Assembly: GCA_947625055.1 (NCBI GenBank)
Contig: CANQMT010000006.1
Coordinates: 1-64,000 of the forward strand
Source: an uncultured Monoglobus sp.
Lineage (GTDB): Bacteria; Bacillota; Clostridia; Monoglobales; Monoglobaceae
Direction: 5' to 3'
DNA: 64,000 nucleotides
Part shown: positions 24,045-33,257 of the stretch, in pieces
How the letters are laid out: every line of letters begins with the position of its first letter
How positions within the stretch are numbered: position 1 is the first letter of the stretch
Notes under the pieces: generated by a model
Told to the model about the DNA's origin: nothing
Database searches by the model: none
The model's input: only the letters and a program-made list of their open reading frames with translations
Translations under genes and position numbers: made by a program

Positions 24045-24737
24045 ATGGGAAAAAAAGTTATGATCGTTGATGATGAAAAAAGCATTGTTGAGATACTGAC
24101 CCTTAATCTTCGGAACGAGGGCTACACGGTTTGCGAGGCGTATGACGGCGAGGAGGCCGTGAAAAAGGCCGAGATCGAAAAACCCGATCTGATCCTGCTT
24201 GACGTTATGCTTCCGAACATGGACGGGTTCTCGGTCTGCCGCAAGATCCGCGAACATTCGGATGTTCCGATACTTATGATCACCGCCCGCGAGGAAGAGG
24301 TCGACAAGGTTCTCGGGCTCGAGCTGGGCGCCGATGATTATATCACAAAGCCGTTCAGCGTCCGCGAGCTGCTCGCGAGAGTTAAAGCCAATATGAGGCG
24401 CAGCGATATCGTTCCTCAGCAAAACGAGTCTCAGAACGATATTGTTGAGATCGGCAGCTTCACTCTTGACTGCAACCGCTACGAGCTTTACAAGGACGGC
24501 AAGCTTATCGACCTGACGGTGCGCGAGTTTGAACTGATCAAGTTCCTGTCGGCTCAGCCAAACAAGATCTATTCCAGAAAAAGCCTGCTTGAATATGTCT
24601 GGGACTATGAGTATTACGGCGATGTGAGGACCGTTGACGTGACGGTTCGGAGAGTCAGAGAGAAAATAGAGGACGATCCTTCTCAGCCCAAACATATCAT
24701 GACAAAACGAGGCGTGGGATATTATTTCGCGATATAG
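24045..24737 (+). CDS. OmpR/PhoB-family response regulator (WalR-like), no adjacent kinase
   Basis: A 230-residue two-domain regulator. The receiver has acidic residues D9/D10, phosphoacceptor D53 (LILLDVMLPNMDG), and conserved T and K (ITAREE, ITKPFS). The C-terminal winged helix (about 130-230) has the PhoB/OmpR pattern LTVREFELIKFL and DVTVRRVREKI. Similarity is strongest by eye to WalR/PhoP. GGGGGTG precedes ATG 24045. It is closed by its own terminator and the next gene is a membrane protein, so its sensor kinase is encoded elsewhere. Confidence 0.88.
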   Translation: MGKKVMIVDDEKSIVEILTLNLRNEGYTVCEAYDGEEAVKKAEIEKPDLILLDVMLPNMDGFSVCRKIREHSDVPILMITAREEEVDKVLGLELGADDYITKPFSVRELLARVKANMRRSDIVPQQNESQNDIVEIGSFTLDCNRYELYKDGKLIDLTVREFELIKFLSAQPNKIYSRKSLLEYVWDYEYYGDVRTVDVTVRRVREKIEDDPSQPKHIMTKRGVGYYFAI

Positions 24738-24743
24738 AACCGG

Positions 24744-24767
24744 GCCGGATATTTCCGGCTCTTTTTC
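24744..24767 (+). terminator. Terminator after the response regulator
   Basis: GCCGGA, TATT, TCCGGC followed by TCTTTTTCT. Confidence 0.75.
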
Positions 24768-24871
24768 TGGGCGATAATTAGACCTTGACTTTGGTACAGT
24801 TTTATGTTAACTTATACATAGACAGAAACAGACAAAAGATTTCGGGCGGCCGCGCCGAAGGAGGGATTGCA

Positions 24872-25351
24872 TTGGCGGATTACAGGGAACTGGCGGACAA
24901 AAAAGTCAAAAACGGATCATATTTTGATTTCCGCAGATTTTTCAGCATGTTCACGGTATGGCTCCTGTGCCTTATATTTTCGTTTTTCCCGCTGGCGCTG
25001 CGGCCGATGTTCACCAAGGCGGCAACGGCTGTTGACGCGGGTTACTGGGTAATGGTCTTCAGTGACAATGACGTTTTGTATATAACCGCCGCCGCGTCGA
25101 TCATCGCGGTGGGCATGTCTGTGCTTATGGGAAGGCGCAGCACCATGTTTGTGTATCTGCTGGCGTTTTTCGAGGTCATCGCGATCTTTCTGGCGATAAT
25201 GGGATATCTGATGCTTGAGGGCGACCCGATGCTGTTCGGCATGACGGTATATCGGATCAACATCGGATTTCTGGCGGTGTCTGTCGTGCTTGCCCTCGTC
25301 ATGTTTGTAACCGTTAACTTCAAGAGCAAAGAAGGAGCTGGAAGACAATGA
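24872..25351 (+). CDS. Four-helix membrane protein of unknown function
   Basis: A 159-residue protein with four membrane helices (about 27-45, 62-83, 90-110 and 122-145) and short polar ends. I recognise no family. GAAGGAGG lies 6 nt before TTG 24872, which sets the start. It overlaps the next gene by 4 bp (ATGA), and a third gene follows after 4 bp, so these three form one operon. A shared membrane-associated role is likely but its nature is unknown. Confidence 0.7.
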   Translation: MADYRELADKKVKNGSYFDFRRFFSMFTVWLLCLIFSFFPLALRPMFTKAATAVDAGYWVMVFSDNDVLYITAAASIIAVGMSVLMGRRSTMFVYLLAFFEVIAIFLAIMGYLMLEGDPMLFGMTVYRINIGFLAVSVVLALVMFVTVNFKSKEGAGRQ

Positions 25352-25650
25352 CCGGTTCGTTTGTTATAATATGGATAGCGGGGATAATTATCGGGATCTG
25401 CATCCTGCTTTGCATTCTCTATTCGGCCTATAAGATCACCGAGGCAAGGGGTCTGTTCACGCTGATGGAGGCGGAGTTCCCGATCTCGACCAATAAAATA
25501 ACCAAAAAGAACGTGTATGAATACGAGGACTTTTACTCATGGCCGTCCTCTGACGCGAGAGTGGCTAACGGCATGTTTTACAGCGACGCCAATATTGAGT
25601 CGCTGAGGAAAAAGACTGCGCCGCAAAAAATTTTAAAGGGCAGGAGTTGA
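25348..25650 (+). CDS. Small single-helix membrane protein, unknown function
   Basis: A 100-residue protein with one long N-terminal membrane helix (about 6-28, rich in Ile) and a charged cytoplasmic part. No lipobox and no known domain. Its start overlaps the previous stop (ATGA). It may be an accessory of the four-helix protein. Confidence 0.7.
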   Translation: MTGSFVIIWIAGIIIGICILLCILYSAYKITEARGLFTLMEAEFPISTNKITKKNVYEYEDFYSWPSSDARVANGMFYSDANIESLRKKTAPQKILKGRS

Positions 25651-25654
25651 GATT

Positions 25655-26368
25655 ATGAGCAGCAATAATGAAAACGATCAGACAAAAGTTATTCCGTCTG
25701 ACGAGGTTAAGCAGAATGTTAGAAAAAAGAGGCAGTCGCCCGACAGCGCCGCCGGGACAGAAGCGGCGGGCCGCGCTCTGTTTGACAGCATAAATTCTTA
25801 CCGCAGGGGCGAAATGACCGCCGACGAGTATTGGGAGCGCATTTTTTACGTTCATCTTAAAACCAAAGAGCTTTATATCCTCGCCGAGGAATACGGCTCG
25901 GAGCTCAAGACGTTTTTCCTGCCGATAAACAGCTTGAAAAACGCCTATGAAAACATCATACACGTCTGCGCCAATGAATATATGGCAAGAACCGGAAACG
26001 GCGCGCTTAACGAGAAATATATGATGGACAATTTAAGATCGGCTCTCGGAAACGAGATCAAAGCGTTTTTTGACACCGCCGACTTTTTGTCGATCCTGCT
26101 CAGAAAAAAGATCTCCGAGTGCCTGAACGGATTTACTTATCCGCAGATCGCCTCGGTATGGGACGAGTATAACGACGTCCGTCTGCAGCTTATCAAAATA
26201 AATCAGGAAATCGCGGACATACGCAATCACAAGTCGCAGAGCAGCGAGTACTATATCGACGAGGACGTTGAGAAGTATTACAACGAGACCAAAAAACTGC
26301 TCGGCTGGTATATCCATGTTGAGGAAAAGGTTTATCCCAAGCTCGAGCAGCGGTTCAATGATATTTAA
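25655..26368 (+). CDS. Helical cytoplasmic protein, unknown function
   Basis: A 237-residue soluble protein. The first 35 residues are polar and probably disordered. The rest is predicted helical, with charged and aromatic patterns (EYWERIFYVHLKTKELYILA, KKLLGWYIHVEEKVYPKLE). No catalytic motif is recognised. It starts 4 nt after the previous stop and is the last gene of the three-gene unit. Confidence 0.7.
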   Translation: MSSNNENDQTKVIPSDEVKQNVRKKRQSPDSAAGTEAAGRALFDSINSYRRGEMTADEYWERIFYVHLKTKELYILAEEYGSELKTFFLPINSLKNAYENIIHVCANEYMARTGNGALNEKYMMDNLRSALGNEIKAFFDTADFLSILLRKKISECLNGFTYPQIASVWDEYNDVRLQLIKINQEIADIRNHKSQSSEYYIDEDVEKYYNETKKLLGWYIHVEEKVYPKLEQRFNDI

Positions 26369-26409
26369 TATTGATCCGCAAATTTAATGCGTAATTCACA
26401 ATTGATTGA

Positions 26410-26436
26410 ACGGGGCGCTTTGGGCGCTCCGTTTGC
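26410..26436 (+). terminator. Weak terminator-like hairpin before the MATE gene
   Basis: ACGGGGCGC and GCGCTCCGT with a 5-nt loop and only TTTG after it. Confidence 0.45.
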
Positions 26437-26456
26437 GTAAGGGGAGACTGTTTATT

Positions 26457-27818
26457 ATGGAAGCGGTAAAACAGCGGGTAAACGACTTTTCCCGCGGGAG
26501 CATACTCAAGCATATTCTGAAACTGGCTGTGCCGATGACGGTGGCGCAGCTTATAACCATGCTCTATAACGTGGTCGACCGCGTTTTTATCGGCAGGATA
26601 AGCGGCCCCGACGCGGCGGGTGCGCTGACCGGCGTGGGCATATGCCTGCCCGTGGTCACTGTCGTCATGGCCTTCGCCAACCTGATAGGCGGCGGTACCG
26701 CGCCGCTTATCTCGATCCAGCGCGGCAGGCATAACGACGAGGAGGCCGAAAAGCTGCTCGGCACCGCGATGGTCATGCTGCTTGCCGCGTCTGCGCTGAT
26801 CACCGCGTTCGGACTGATTTTTAAGATCCCTATACTGCGTTTCCTCGGCGCGGGCGACAATACCATGCCTTACGCCTCGGCTTACACGGGAATATACTTA
26901 TCGGGCGCGGTGTTTCCGATAATCGCGCTCGGCCTCAACAGCATAATAAACGCCCAGGGCTTCGGCAAGATCGGTATGATAACCATTGCGCTTGGCGCCG
27001 GGATCAATATTATACTTGATCCGATCTTCATTTTCGGCCTCGGCATGGGCGTCAGCGGAGCGGCGATCGCCACCGTTATATCCCAGGCGGTGTCGGCGGT
27101 GTGGACCCTGAGCTTTTTGCTGAGCCGCCGCGCAGTGTACCGCGTAAAGCTCAGCCGCATGAGGCACATTACCCCCAAAAGGGTCGGGAAGATCGTATCG
27201 CTCGGCATGGCGACGTTCACTATGTCGGCCACCAACGCCGCGGTGCAGTCCGCCTGCAACATGACGCTCGGTAAATACGGCGGCGACACCTACATAGGGA
27301 TCATGACCATAATAATCTCGGTGCGCGAGATCCTGACGCTGCCCGTGCAGGGCTTCACGCACGGCTCGCAGCCGGTCCTGGGCTACAATTACGGCGCGAA
27401 GCTCGGCGGCAGAGTCAAAAAGGGCATAAAATACATGTCGGTAATAACGATAATATACACTCTTCTGGCGTGGCTTGCCGCCGCGCTGTTCCCGCGGTTC
27501 TTCGTGGGGATATTCACCAACAATCCCGAGCTTCTCGACCTGGGCGCGCAGGCGATGCATATCTATTTCTTCGGCTTCTGCTTCATGGCGCTCCAGTTCT
27601 GCGGACAGTCGGTGTTCACCGCGCTTGACAAGGCGGGGCGCGCCGTGTTCTTTTCGCTGTTCCGCAAGATAATAATCGTGGTCCCGCTGACCGTGCTGCT
27701 TCCCCTTGTCTGGCAGCCGCCAGTTGACGGCGTGTTCTGGGCGGAGCCCATATCAAATCTGGTCGGAGGCGCCGCCGCTTTTACGACCATGTATTTTACC
27801 GTTTATAAAAAACTGTGA
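26457..27818 (+). CDS. MATE-family multidrug/metabolite exporter
   Basis: A 453-residue membrane protein with twelve helices in two related halves. The N-terminus shows the MATE pattern LKLAVPMTVAQLITMLYNVV followed by DRVFIGRISG, and the second half repeats it around QGFTHGSQPVLGYNYGA. These are Na+ or H+ driven exporters. GGGGAGA precedes ATG 26457; an upstream in-frame ATG at 26406 overlaps the hairpin. It stands alone and its substrate cannot be told from sequence. Confidence 0.93.
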   Translation: MEAVKQRVNDFSRGSILKHILKLAVPMTVAQLITMLYNVVDRVFIGRISGPDAAGALTGVGICLPVVTVVMAFANLIGGGTAPLISIQRGRHNDEEAEKLLGTAMVMLLAASALITAFGLIFKIPILRFLGAGDNTMPYASAYTGIYLSGAVFPIIALGLNSIINAQGFGKIGMITIALGAGINIILDPIFIFGLGMGVSGAAIATVISQAVSAVWTLSFLLSRRAVYRVKLSRMRHITPKRVGKIVSLGMATFTMSATNAAVQSACNMTLGKYGGDTYIGIMTIIISVREILTLPVQGFTHGSQPVLGYNYGAKLGGRVKKGIKYMSVITIIYTLLAWLAAALFPRFFVGIFTNNPELLDLGAQAMHIYFFGFCFMALQFCGQSVFTALDKAGRAVFFSLFRKIIIVVPLTVLLPLVWQPPVDGVFWAEPISNLVGGAAAFTTMYFTVYKKL

Positions 27819-27877
27819 ATTAAAATTTTATATTTGCGGAAACTAAGTCCAAAACTGATTTAAGGTGGTATTGAACT

Positions 27878-28915
27878 ATGAGTGTTTTGGACATGATCCC
27901 CACGAGATCCTATAAAATCAACGGCCCCGTGACGGAGCTTGATATTTGCGAGCCGGAAACCGACGCGTCCGCGGTCAACCTCCGCAAGGCGGCTGTGATC
28001 GGCTGCGGATTTGTGGGCTCGGCGTCCGCGTTCGCGCTGATGCAGAGCGGTCTGTTTTCGGAGCTGGTACTTATCGACTCCGACAGGGACCGCGCCGAGG
28101 GCGAGGCCCTTGACATCAGCCACGGAGTGCCTCTCAGCCGCCCGGTAAAAATCTACGCGGGGGACTATTCGGATGTCGGCGACGCGGCGGTGATAATACT
28201 TGCCGCGGGCGCGAACCAGAAGCCGGGCGAGACCCGTCTTGACCTGACCCGCAAAAACGTAAAGATATTTAGGTCAATCATTCCCCGGATAAACGACAGC
28301 GGTTTCGGCGGCATATTGCTGGTCGTAGCCAACCCGGTCGACGTGCTGACCTACGCGGCCGCAAAGCTCAGCGTCCTCCCGGAGAGCCGGGTGATAGGCT
28401 CCGGGACCGTGCTCGACACCGCCCGTCTGCGCTGCCGCCTGGGCGAGTACCTGGGAGTCGACAGCCGAAGCGTCCACGCGTTTATAATCGGCGAGCACGG
28501 CGACAGCGAGATCGCCGCATGGCACAGCGCCAACGTTGCGGGTATTCCCCTGAATTCCTTCTGCGAGATGCGGGGCGCTTTCGGACACGAGGAGGATATG
28601 TTAAAGATCGCCGATGACGTGAAAAATATGGCCTATGAGATAATTAAAAAAAAGAAGGCCACCTATTACGGCATCGCAATGGCGGTCAAGCGGATATGCG
28701 AGGCCGTTTTGCGGGATGAAAAGTCGATACTTCCGGTGTCTTCGGTGATGCACGGCGAATACGGGATCGAGGGCGCCGCGCTGAGCATTCCCGCGATCGT
28801 CGGCAAAAACGGAACAGAAGCGAAAATAGCGATAAACGTCAGCGAGAGCGAGTGCTCAAAGCTGCTCGGATCTGCAAACACAATTAAAACGGCTATAAAA
28901 GAAGCCGGGATTTAG
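27878..28915 (+). CDS. ldh: L-lactate dehydrogenase
   Basis: Reduces pyruvate to L-lactate with NADH, regenerating NAD+. Motifs: nucleotide loop IGCGFVGSA (about 42-50), NPVDVLTY, GSGTVLDTARLR, and the catalytic His in GEHGDSE (about 204-210). Arg of the substrate site is in the ETRLDL region, which separates it from malate dehydrogenases. At 345 residues it is about 30 longer than usual because of an N-terminal extension ahead of the Rossmann fold; AAGGTGG before ATG 27878 supports that start. A single-gene unit. Confidence 0.9.
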   Translation: MSVLDMIPTRSYKINGPVTELDICEPETDASAVNLRKAAVIGCGFVGSASAFALMQSGLFSELVLIDSDRDRAEGEALDISHGVPLSRPVKIYAGDYSDVGDAAVIILAAGANQKPGETRLDLTRKNVKIFRSIIPRINDSGFGGILLVVANPVDVLTYAAAKLSVLPESRVIGSGTVLDTARLRCRLGEYLGVDSRSVHAFIIGEHGDSEIAAWHSANVAGIPLNSFCEMRGAFGHEEDMLKIADDVKNMAYEIIKKKKATYYGIAMAVKRICEAVLRDEKSILPVSSVMHGEYGIEGAALSIPAIVGKNGTEAKIAINVSESECSKLLGSANTIKTAIKEAGI

Positions 28916-28933
28916 AAATTCACCGCGGAGATA

Positions 28934-28962
28934 TGGACACAGCGACAGGAATGTGCTATAAT
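28934..28962 (+). promoter_or_regulatory. Promoter of the apiosidase-like gene
   Basis: TGGACA (28934-28939), 17-bp spacer, TATAAT (28957-28962). It implies transcription starts only about 8-10 nt before ATG 28978, so the mRNA has a very short leader. Confidence 0.75.
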
Positions 28963-28977
28963 ATCCGCGGTGATTTA

Positions 28978-30261
28978 ATGTTAAAAACAATGAAAGACTC
29001 GGTTTACCTTTATGAGGAGCGCGGGGGCTCGGCGAGGCCGTTTTTCTGGCTGGGCGACACCGCGTGGTTGCTGCTTCAGAAGCTTGATCTTAATGAGGCG
29101 GAGGCGTATCTTGACAACCGCGCGGCGCGGCGGTTTAACGTTATACAGGCGGTGCTTGCCCATGACGAGAATTTCGGAAGGGCTGGCGCGGAGATCGACT
29201 TTAACGATCCCGCCGCGGCGGAGGATTATTGGAAAAAAGCCGAGGCGGTCACGAAGCTCGCGGAAAAGCGCGGGATATACGCGGCGTGGCTCCCGGTCTG
29301 GGGATCAATGGTGAAAAAGGGGCTGCTTAACGAAAGCAACGCCGCCGCCTATGCGGAATTCCTCGCGCGGCGGCTCGGCGGGCGCGAAAACGTGGTCTGG
29401 GTCCTCGGCGGCGACATACGCGGCGGAAACGGCTTTGAGGTCTGGAAGATCATGGCCGGGATCTTGAAAGCGAAAAATCCCGAAAGGCTGATAACCTTTC
29501 ATCCGTTCGGCAGAACATGCTCGGCGGATCGGTTCGGCGGAACGGGCCTGCTCGACTTTGACATGTTCCAGTCCGGGCACCGCCGCTACGACCAGTCAAA
29601 CCTCGGCGCGTGGGACGACAACGCCGAAAAAGAGGATTTTTTCGGCGAGGATAACTGGAGATACGTGCGGAAATGCCTTTCGGCCGAACGTCCGAGACCC
29701 GTGCTTGACGGCGAGCCGTCATACGAGGGCATCCACCAGGGTCTCCACGATTTTTCGCAGCCCTTCTGGCAGGCGCGCGACGTGCGCCGGTACGCGTACT
29801 GGTCGGTGTTCGAGGGCGCCTGCGGACATACCTACGGCGCGAACTCGGTAATGCAGTTTTATAAGCCGTCGGACGAAAAACCGTCTTATGACGCGCGCGA
29901 ATACTGGAACGAAGGGATAGATCTGCCCGGCGGCATGCAGATGAAATATCTGTATGAGCTTATGACCTCGGTCGATTTTGCTTCCGGAAAACATAACGAC
30001 GGTCTTGTTTCAAACAAGGGCTTCGGCAAATACGACAGAATAACGGCGTTCTCCGGCAAAGACTTCGCTTTTGTTTATAACTTTAGCGGCAGGCCGTTTG
30101 AGCTCGGCGCGGAACAGCTCGGGTTCAAGCCGCGGAGGGCCGAGTGGTTCGACCCTTCAAACGGAGCGCGGGCCGCGGCGGATATCGGCGCGCACCGCGG
30201 GATCGTTCCGCCGAAAAACGCGGAGGGCGGCTCGGATATGGTTCTGGCGCTGTATTTATAA
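28978..30261 (+). CDS. DUF4038 apiosidase-like glycoside hydrolase
   Basis: A 427-residue protein with the DUF4038 TIM-barrel pattern: PFFWLGDTAWLLLQKL at the start, RRFNVIQAVL, VVWVLGGDIRGG, PVLDGEPSYEG (probable catalytic Glu) and YWSVFEGACGHTYG. A C-terminal beta domain (FAFVYNFSG, AEWFDPSNG) is typical. GH140-type relatives release apiose from pectin. There is no signal peptide, so it acts inside the cell on imported glycans, or has another sugar substrate. The start follows the promoter by only a few nt; ATG 28990 is an alternative. Confidence 0.8.
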   Translation: MLKTMKDSVYLYEERGGSARPFFWLGDTAWLLLQKLDLNEAEAYLDNRAARRFNVIQAVLAHDENFGRAGAEIDFNDPAAAEDYWKKAEAVTKLAEKRGIYAAWLPVWGSMVKKGLLNESNAAAYAEFLARRLGGRENVVWVLGGDIRGGNGFEVWKIMAGILKAKNPERLITFHPFGRTCSADRFGGTGLLDFDMFQSGHRRYDQSNLGAWDDNAEKEDFFGEDNWRYVRKCLSAERPRPVLDGEPSYEGIHQGLHDFSQPFWQARDVRRYAYWSVFEGACGHTYGANSVMQFYKPSDEKPSYDAREYWNEGIDLPGGMQMKYLYELMTSVDFASGKHNDGLVSNKGFGKYDRITAFSGKDFAFVYNFSGRPFELGAEQLGFKPRRAEWFDPSNGARAAADIGAHRGIVPPKNAEGGSDMVLALYL

Positions 30262-30343
30262 CGCCGCTTTTTCGGGCCTGACAGTCCGTTTGCGGGATCA
30301 TGAAAAAAGATTTTAAATTTTTGTTAAATTCTTCATATAACGG

Positions 30344-30372
30344 TTGTATTTTTCGCGGCGTTGTGGTATAAT
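30344..30372 (+). promoter_or_regulatory. Promoter of ftsH-rlmH
   Basis: TTGTAT (30344-30349), 17-bp spacer, TATAAT (30367-30372). Confidence 0.75.
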
Positions 30373-30418
30373 CTATCATTGTATACTAAGCGCAGTATAA
30401 TTTTCAGGAGGAAACAGA

Positions 30419-32335
30419 GTGAAAAAATATTTAAAAAATATCGGATTTTATCTGATTTTGTTTATCGTCATCATTCTGGTGTTCACGATGACAAGGGTCA
30501 CGCCCCAGCGCGAAAACGGGATATATTCCGACCTTGTCAGAAGCATACAGAACGGAGAGGTCAGCGAGATCAGCATAGTCAGCGATATAGCGACCGTAAA
30601 GTATAAAAACAGCGATTCCGAACAGCAGGTAGAGATCCCGGGCTACGCGGTTCTGCGCGCAGACGTGGGAGACGAGTTTGACGAGCAGATACGCGACGGA
30701 TCGCTCAAGGTCGAGACCCCGATCCCGTCCGAGCCGCCTTGGTGGCTGACGCTTCTGCCCACGCTTGGCATCCTTGTGCTGTTCGGCGTGTTCTGGTTCA
30801 TGTTCATGCAGCAGTCGGGAGGCGGCGGACGCGGAATGATGAACTTCGGCAAAAGCAAGGCCAGAATGTCAAACGACAGCCAGTCCAAAAAGACGTTTGA
30901 GGACGTTGCCGGCGAGGAAGAGGAAAAGGCCGAGCTTGAGGAGATCGTTCAGTTCCTCAAAACCCCCGACAGGTTCCGCCGTCTGGGCGCCAGGATCCCC
31001 AAGGGCGTGCTGCTTGTGGGCCCTCCGGGAACCGGTAAGACGCTGCTCGCGAAGGCGGTCGCGGGCGAGGCGGGAGTTCCGTTTTTCTCGATCTCGGGCT
31101 CCGACTTTGTTGAAATGTTTGTCGGCGTGGGCGCGTCCCGCGTGCGCGATCTGTTCGACAACGCCAAAAAGAACGCCCCCTGTATCATATTCATAGACGA
31201 GATCGACGCGGTCGGCCGTCACAGAGGCGCGGGCCTCGGCGGCGGACACGACGAGAGAGAGCAGACCCTTAACCAGCTTCTGGTTGAGATGGACGGCTTT
31301 GGCGAAAATGCGGGAGTAATAATCATCGCCGCCACCAACCGTCCCGATATTCTCGACCCGGCGCTGCTGCGCCCGGGAAGATTTGACCGTCAGGTGCTTG
31401 TTGACGCGCCCGACGTTATCGGCCGCGAGGCCATTCTGAAAGTCCATACCCGCAACAAGCCGCTCGCGCCCGACGTTAAGCTTGACGTTCTGGCGAAGAC
31501 CACGATAGGCTTCACGGGAGCGGATCTTGAGAACCTTGTCAACGAGGCGGCTCTCGCCGCGGCGCGGGCAAACAAAAAGGTGATAAACATGATCGATCTT
31601 GAAGAGTCGATCATGAAGGTCGTGGCCGGCCCCGAAAAGAAGTCCAAAAAGGTCACTGAAAAAGAAAAGAAACTCACGGCCTACCACGAGGCGGGCCACG
31701 CGGTGGTATCAAAAATGCTGCCGACTCAGGACAGAGTGCATCAGGTTTCGATAATTCCCCGCGGCAGAGCCGGCGGATACACGCTTTCGCTGCCCAAGGA
31801 GGACACGAGCTACAACAGCCGCACCGAAATGGTCGAGGAGATCATCGTGCTGCTGGGCGGCAGAGTCGCGGAGAGTCTGGCGCTTGACGACATAAGCACC
31901 GGCGCGTCCAACGATCTGGAGCGGGCCACCAAGATCGCCAAGTCTATGGTCACAAAATACGGCATGAGCGAAAAGCTCGGCGCGCGCACCTTCGGCGAGC
32001 AGAGCGGAGAGGTCTTCCTCGGCCTTGAGGCCGGACATTCCGCCGACTACAGCCAGGAGACCGCGGCGCTTATCGACAGAGAGATCCACCGCATAATCGA
32101 CGAGTGCTATCAGCGCTGCAAGGAGATCCTTACCGAGCACATGGACAGCCTCACAAAGGTCGCGGAGCTGCTTCTTGAGAAAGAGAAGATCGAGGGCGAC
32201 GAGTTTGACGCGATCTTTATGAGCGGCGACAGCGAGGCTGTGGACGCCGCGCCGGAGGTCATGGCTGACGAGGCCGCGGCGGAGGAGAAGTCCGAAAAGG
32301 AAAACTCCGAAAAGGAGAACGGCGGAAATGCTTAA
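30419..32335 (+). CDS. ftsH: ATP-dependent membrane zinc protease FtsH
   Basis: Degrades membrane and regulatory proteins. The 638 residues show two N-terminal membrane helices (about 7-25 and 103-123), AAA+ Walker A GPPGTGKT (about 200), Walker [12 protein letters not shown], the second region of homology, and the zinc motif HEAGH (about 423-427) with a downstream acidic ligand. The C-terminal tail is Glu/Lys-rich with a repeated SEKEN unit. GTG start with AGGAGG upstream. Its last 8 bp overlap rlmH. Confidence 0.97.
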   Translation: MKKYLKNIGFYLILFIVIILVFTMTRVTPQRENGIYSDLVRSIQNGEVSEISIVSDIATVKYKNSDSEQQVEIPGYAVLRADVGDEFDEQIRDGSLKVETPIPSEPPWWLTLLPTLGILVLFGVFWFMFMQQSGGGGRGMMNFGKSKARMSNDSQSKKTFEDVAGEEEEKAELEEIVQFLKTPDRFRRLGARIPKGVLLVGPPGTGKTLLAKAVAGEAGVPFFSISGSDFVEMFVGVGASRVRDLFDNAKKNAPCIIFIDEIDAVGRHRGAGLGGGHDEREQTLNQLLVEMDGFGENAGVIIIAATNRPDILDPALLRPGRFDRQVLVDAPDVIGREAILKVHTRNKPLAPDVKLDVLAKTTIGFTGADLENLVNEAALAAARANKKVINMIDLEESIMKVVAGPEKKSKKVTEKEKKLTAYHEAGHAVVSKMLPTQDRVHQVSIIPRGRAGGYTLSLPKEDTSYNSRTEMVEEIIVLLGGRVAESLALDDISTGASNDLERATKIAKSMVTKYGMSEKLGARTFGEQSGEVFLGLEAGHSADYSQETAALIDREIHRIIDECYQRCKEILTEHMDSLTKVAELLLEKEKIEGDEFDAIFMSGDSEAVDAAPEVMADEAAAEEKSEKENSEKENGGNA

Positions 32336-32810
32336 CGTGACGCTGATATGCGCGGGCAAAATAAAGGAAAAATTTTTAAGAGAAGCGGCAGGGGAGTATG
32401 AGAAGCGCCTGAGCCGCTTCTGCTCTTTGAAGATCATCGAGGTCAAAGACGAGCCCGCGCCCGACTCGGCCTCCGAAAAAGAGAAAAGCGCGGTTCTTCA
32501 AAAAGAGGGCGCGCGGATATTAGGCAAGATACCGAAGGGCGCGTATGTGATCTCGCTGTGCGTCGAGGGCGCTCAGATGAGCTCTGAGGAGCTGGCCGAA
32601 AAACTGGACCGCCTCGCGGTGGGCGGCGCGGGAAGCATAGCGTTTATAATCGGCGGCTCACTGGGGCTTTCGGACGAGATAAAGCGGCGCTCCGATCTGC
32701 GTCTCGGCTTTTCAAAAATGACGTTCCCCCACCAGTTGATGCGGGTGATCCTGCTTGAGCAGATCTACCGCGCCTTCACGATCTCAAAAGGCATTACATA
32801 TCATAAATAA
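32328..32810 (+). CDS. rlmH: 23S rRNA (pseudouridine1915-N3)-methyltransferase RlmH
   Basis: A SPOUT-fold methyltransferase that modifies 23S rRNA at pseudouridine 1915. The 160 residues include the SAM-binding knot around [14 protein letters not shown] and the C-terminal motif [21 protein letters not shown]-type segment followed by KGITYHK, which is diagnostic. The start codon lies inside the end of ftsH, so translation is coupled. Confidence 0.96.
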   Translation: MLNVTLICAGKIKEKFLREAAGEYEKRLSRFCSLKIIEVKDEPAPDSASEKEKSAVLQKEGARILGKIPKGAYVISLCVEGAQMSSEELAEKLDRLAVGGAGSIAFIIGGSLGLSDEIKRRSDLRLGFSKMTFPHQLMRVILLEQIYRAFTISKGITYHK

Positions 32811-32838
32811 AAATAACGCGCGCGGCATTGCCGCGCGC
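32806..32838 (-). terminator. GC-rich terminator of the small minus-strand gene
   Basis: GCGCGCGGC, 3-nt loop, GCCGCGCGC. On the minus strand it is followed by TTATTTTTATTT, so it ends the small gene at 32862; it may also stop rlmH transcripts despite lacking a T-run on that side. Confidence 0.75.
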
Positions 32839-32861
32839 AGCGTATAGAAAAACTTCGTTTT

Positions 32862-32978
32862 TTACATGTGCATATTGCGCATCATTTTTTTCGCTTTTTT
32901 AACGTCCTTCTTATCCATCATGGCGAGGCCGACGCCCAGCAGCGCGCCGAGAATGAGGCCTGTGCTGAAATTTCCCAA
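32862..32978 (-). CDS. Tiny YtxH-like single-helix membrane protein
   Basis: A 38-residue protein starting at TTG with AAAGGAG 8 nt upstream. It has a Gly/Ala/Leu-rich membrane helix (TGLILGALLGVGLAMM, residues 6-21) and a basic tail (DKKDVKKAKKMMRNMHM), the look of short YtxH-type proteins. It is followed by a strong terminator. It lies opposite and between rlmH and the DUF1015 gene. Confidence 0.7.
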   Translation of the reverse strand: MGNFSTGLILGALLGVGLAMMDKKDVKKAKKMMRNMHM

Positions 32979-33138
32979 TTTTGTTTCTCCTTTCGCTTCG
33001 CTCAAACTTTGTTTGTTTATCAAACAGGCGTTGAGTTTTATTTATTTCTTTGTTTTTCTCTATTATTATTTGTAGATTAAACATAAAAAATCCAAAAAAA
33101 TCGGGGAAAATATTTACATGATTTTACGCAAAATCGGC

Positions 33139-33167
33139 TTGACGCGCCCGACAATATATTGTATCAT
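33139..33167 (+). promoter_or_regulatory. Promoter of the DUF1015-hom-thrB-lysC operon
   Basis: TTGACG (33139-33144), 17-bp spacer, TATCAT (33162-33167). I see no riboswitch-like structure in the roughly 85-nt leader. Confidence 0.75.
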
Positions 33168-33257
33168 GTAAAGTGATATTTTATCTGATAAAATTAGGCA
33201 AAGAATGAATTATTATGGCGCCTGAGGCGTATTTATAATTCCGAAAGGATGATAAAC

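Noticed and set aside
33168-33257. A lysine, threonine or SAM riboswitch before the hom-thrB-lysC operon
   Set aside because: The leader is under 90 nt and shows neither a terminator nor the conserved cores.
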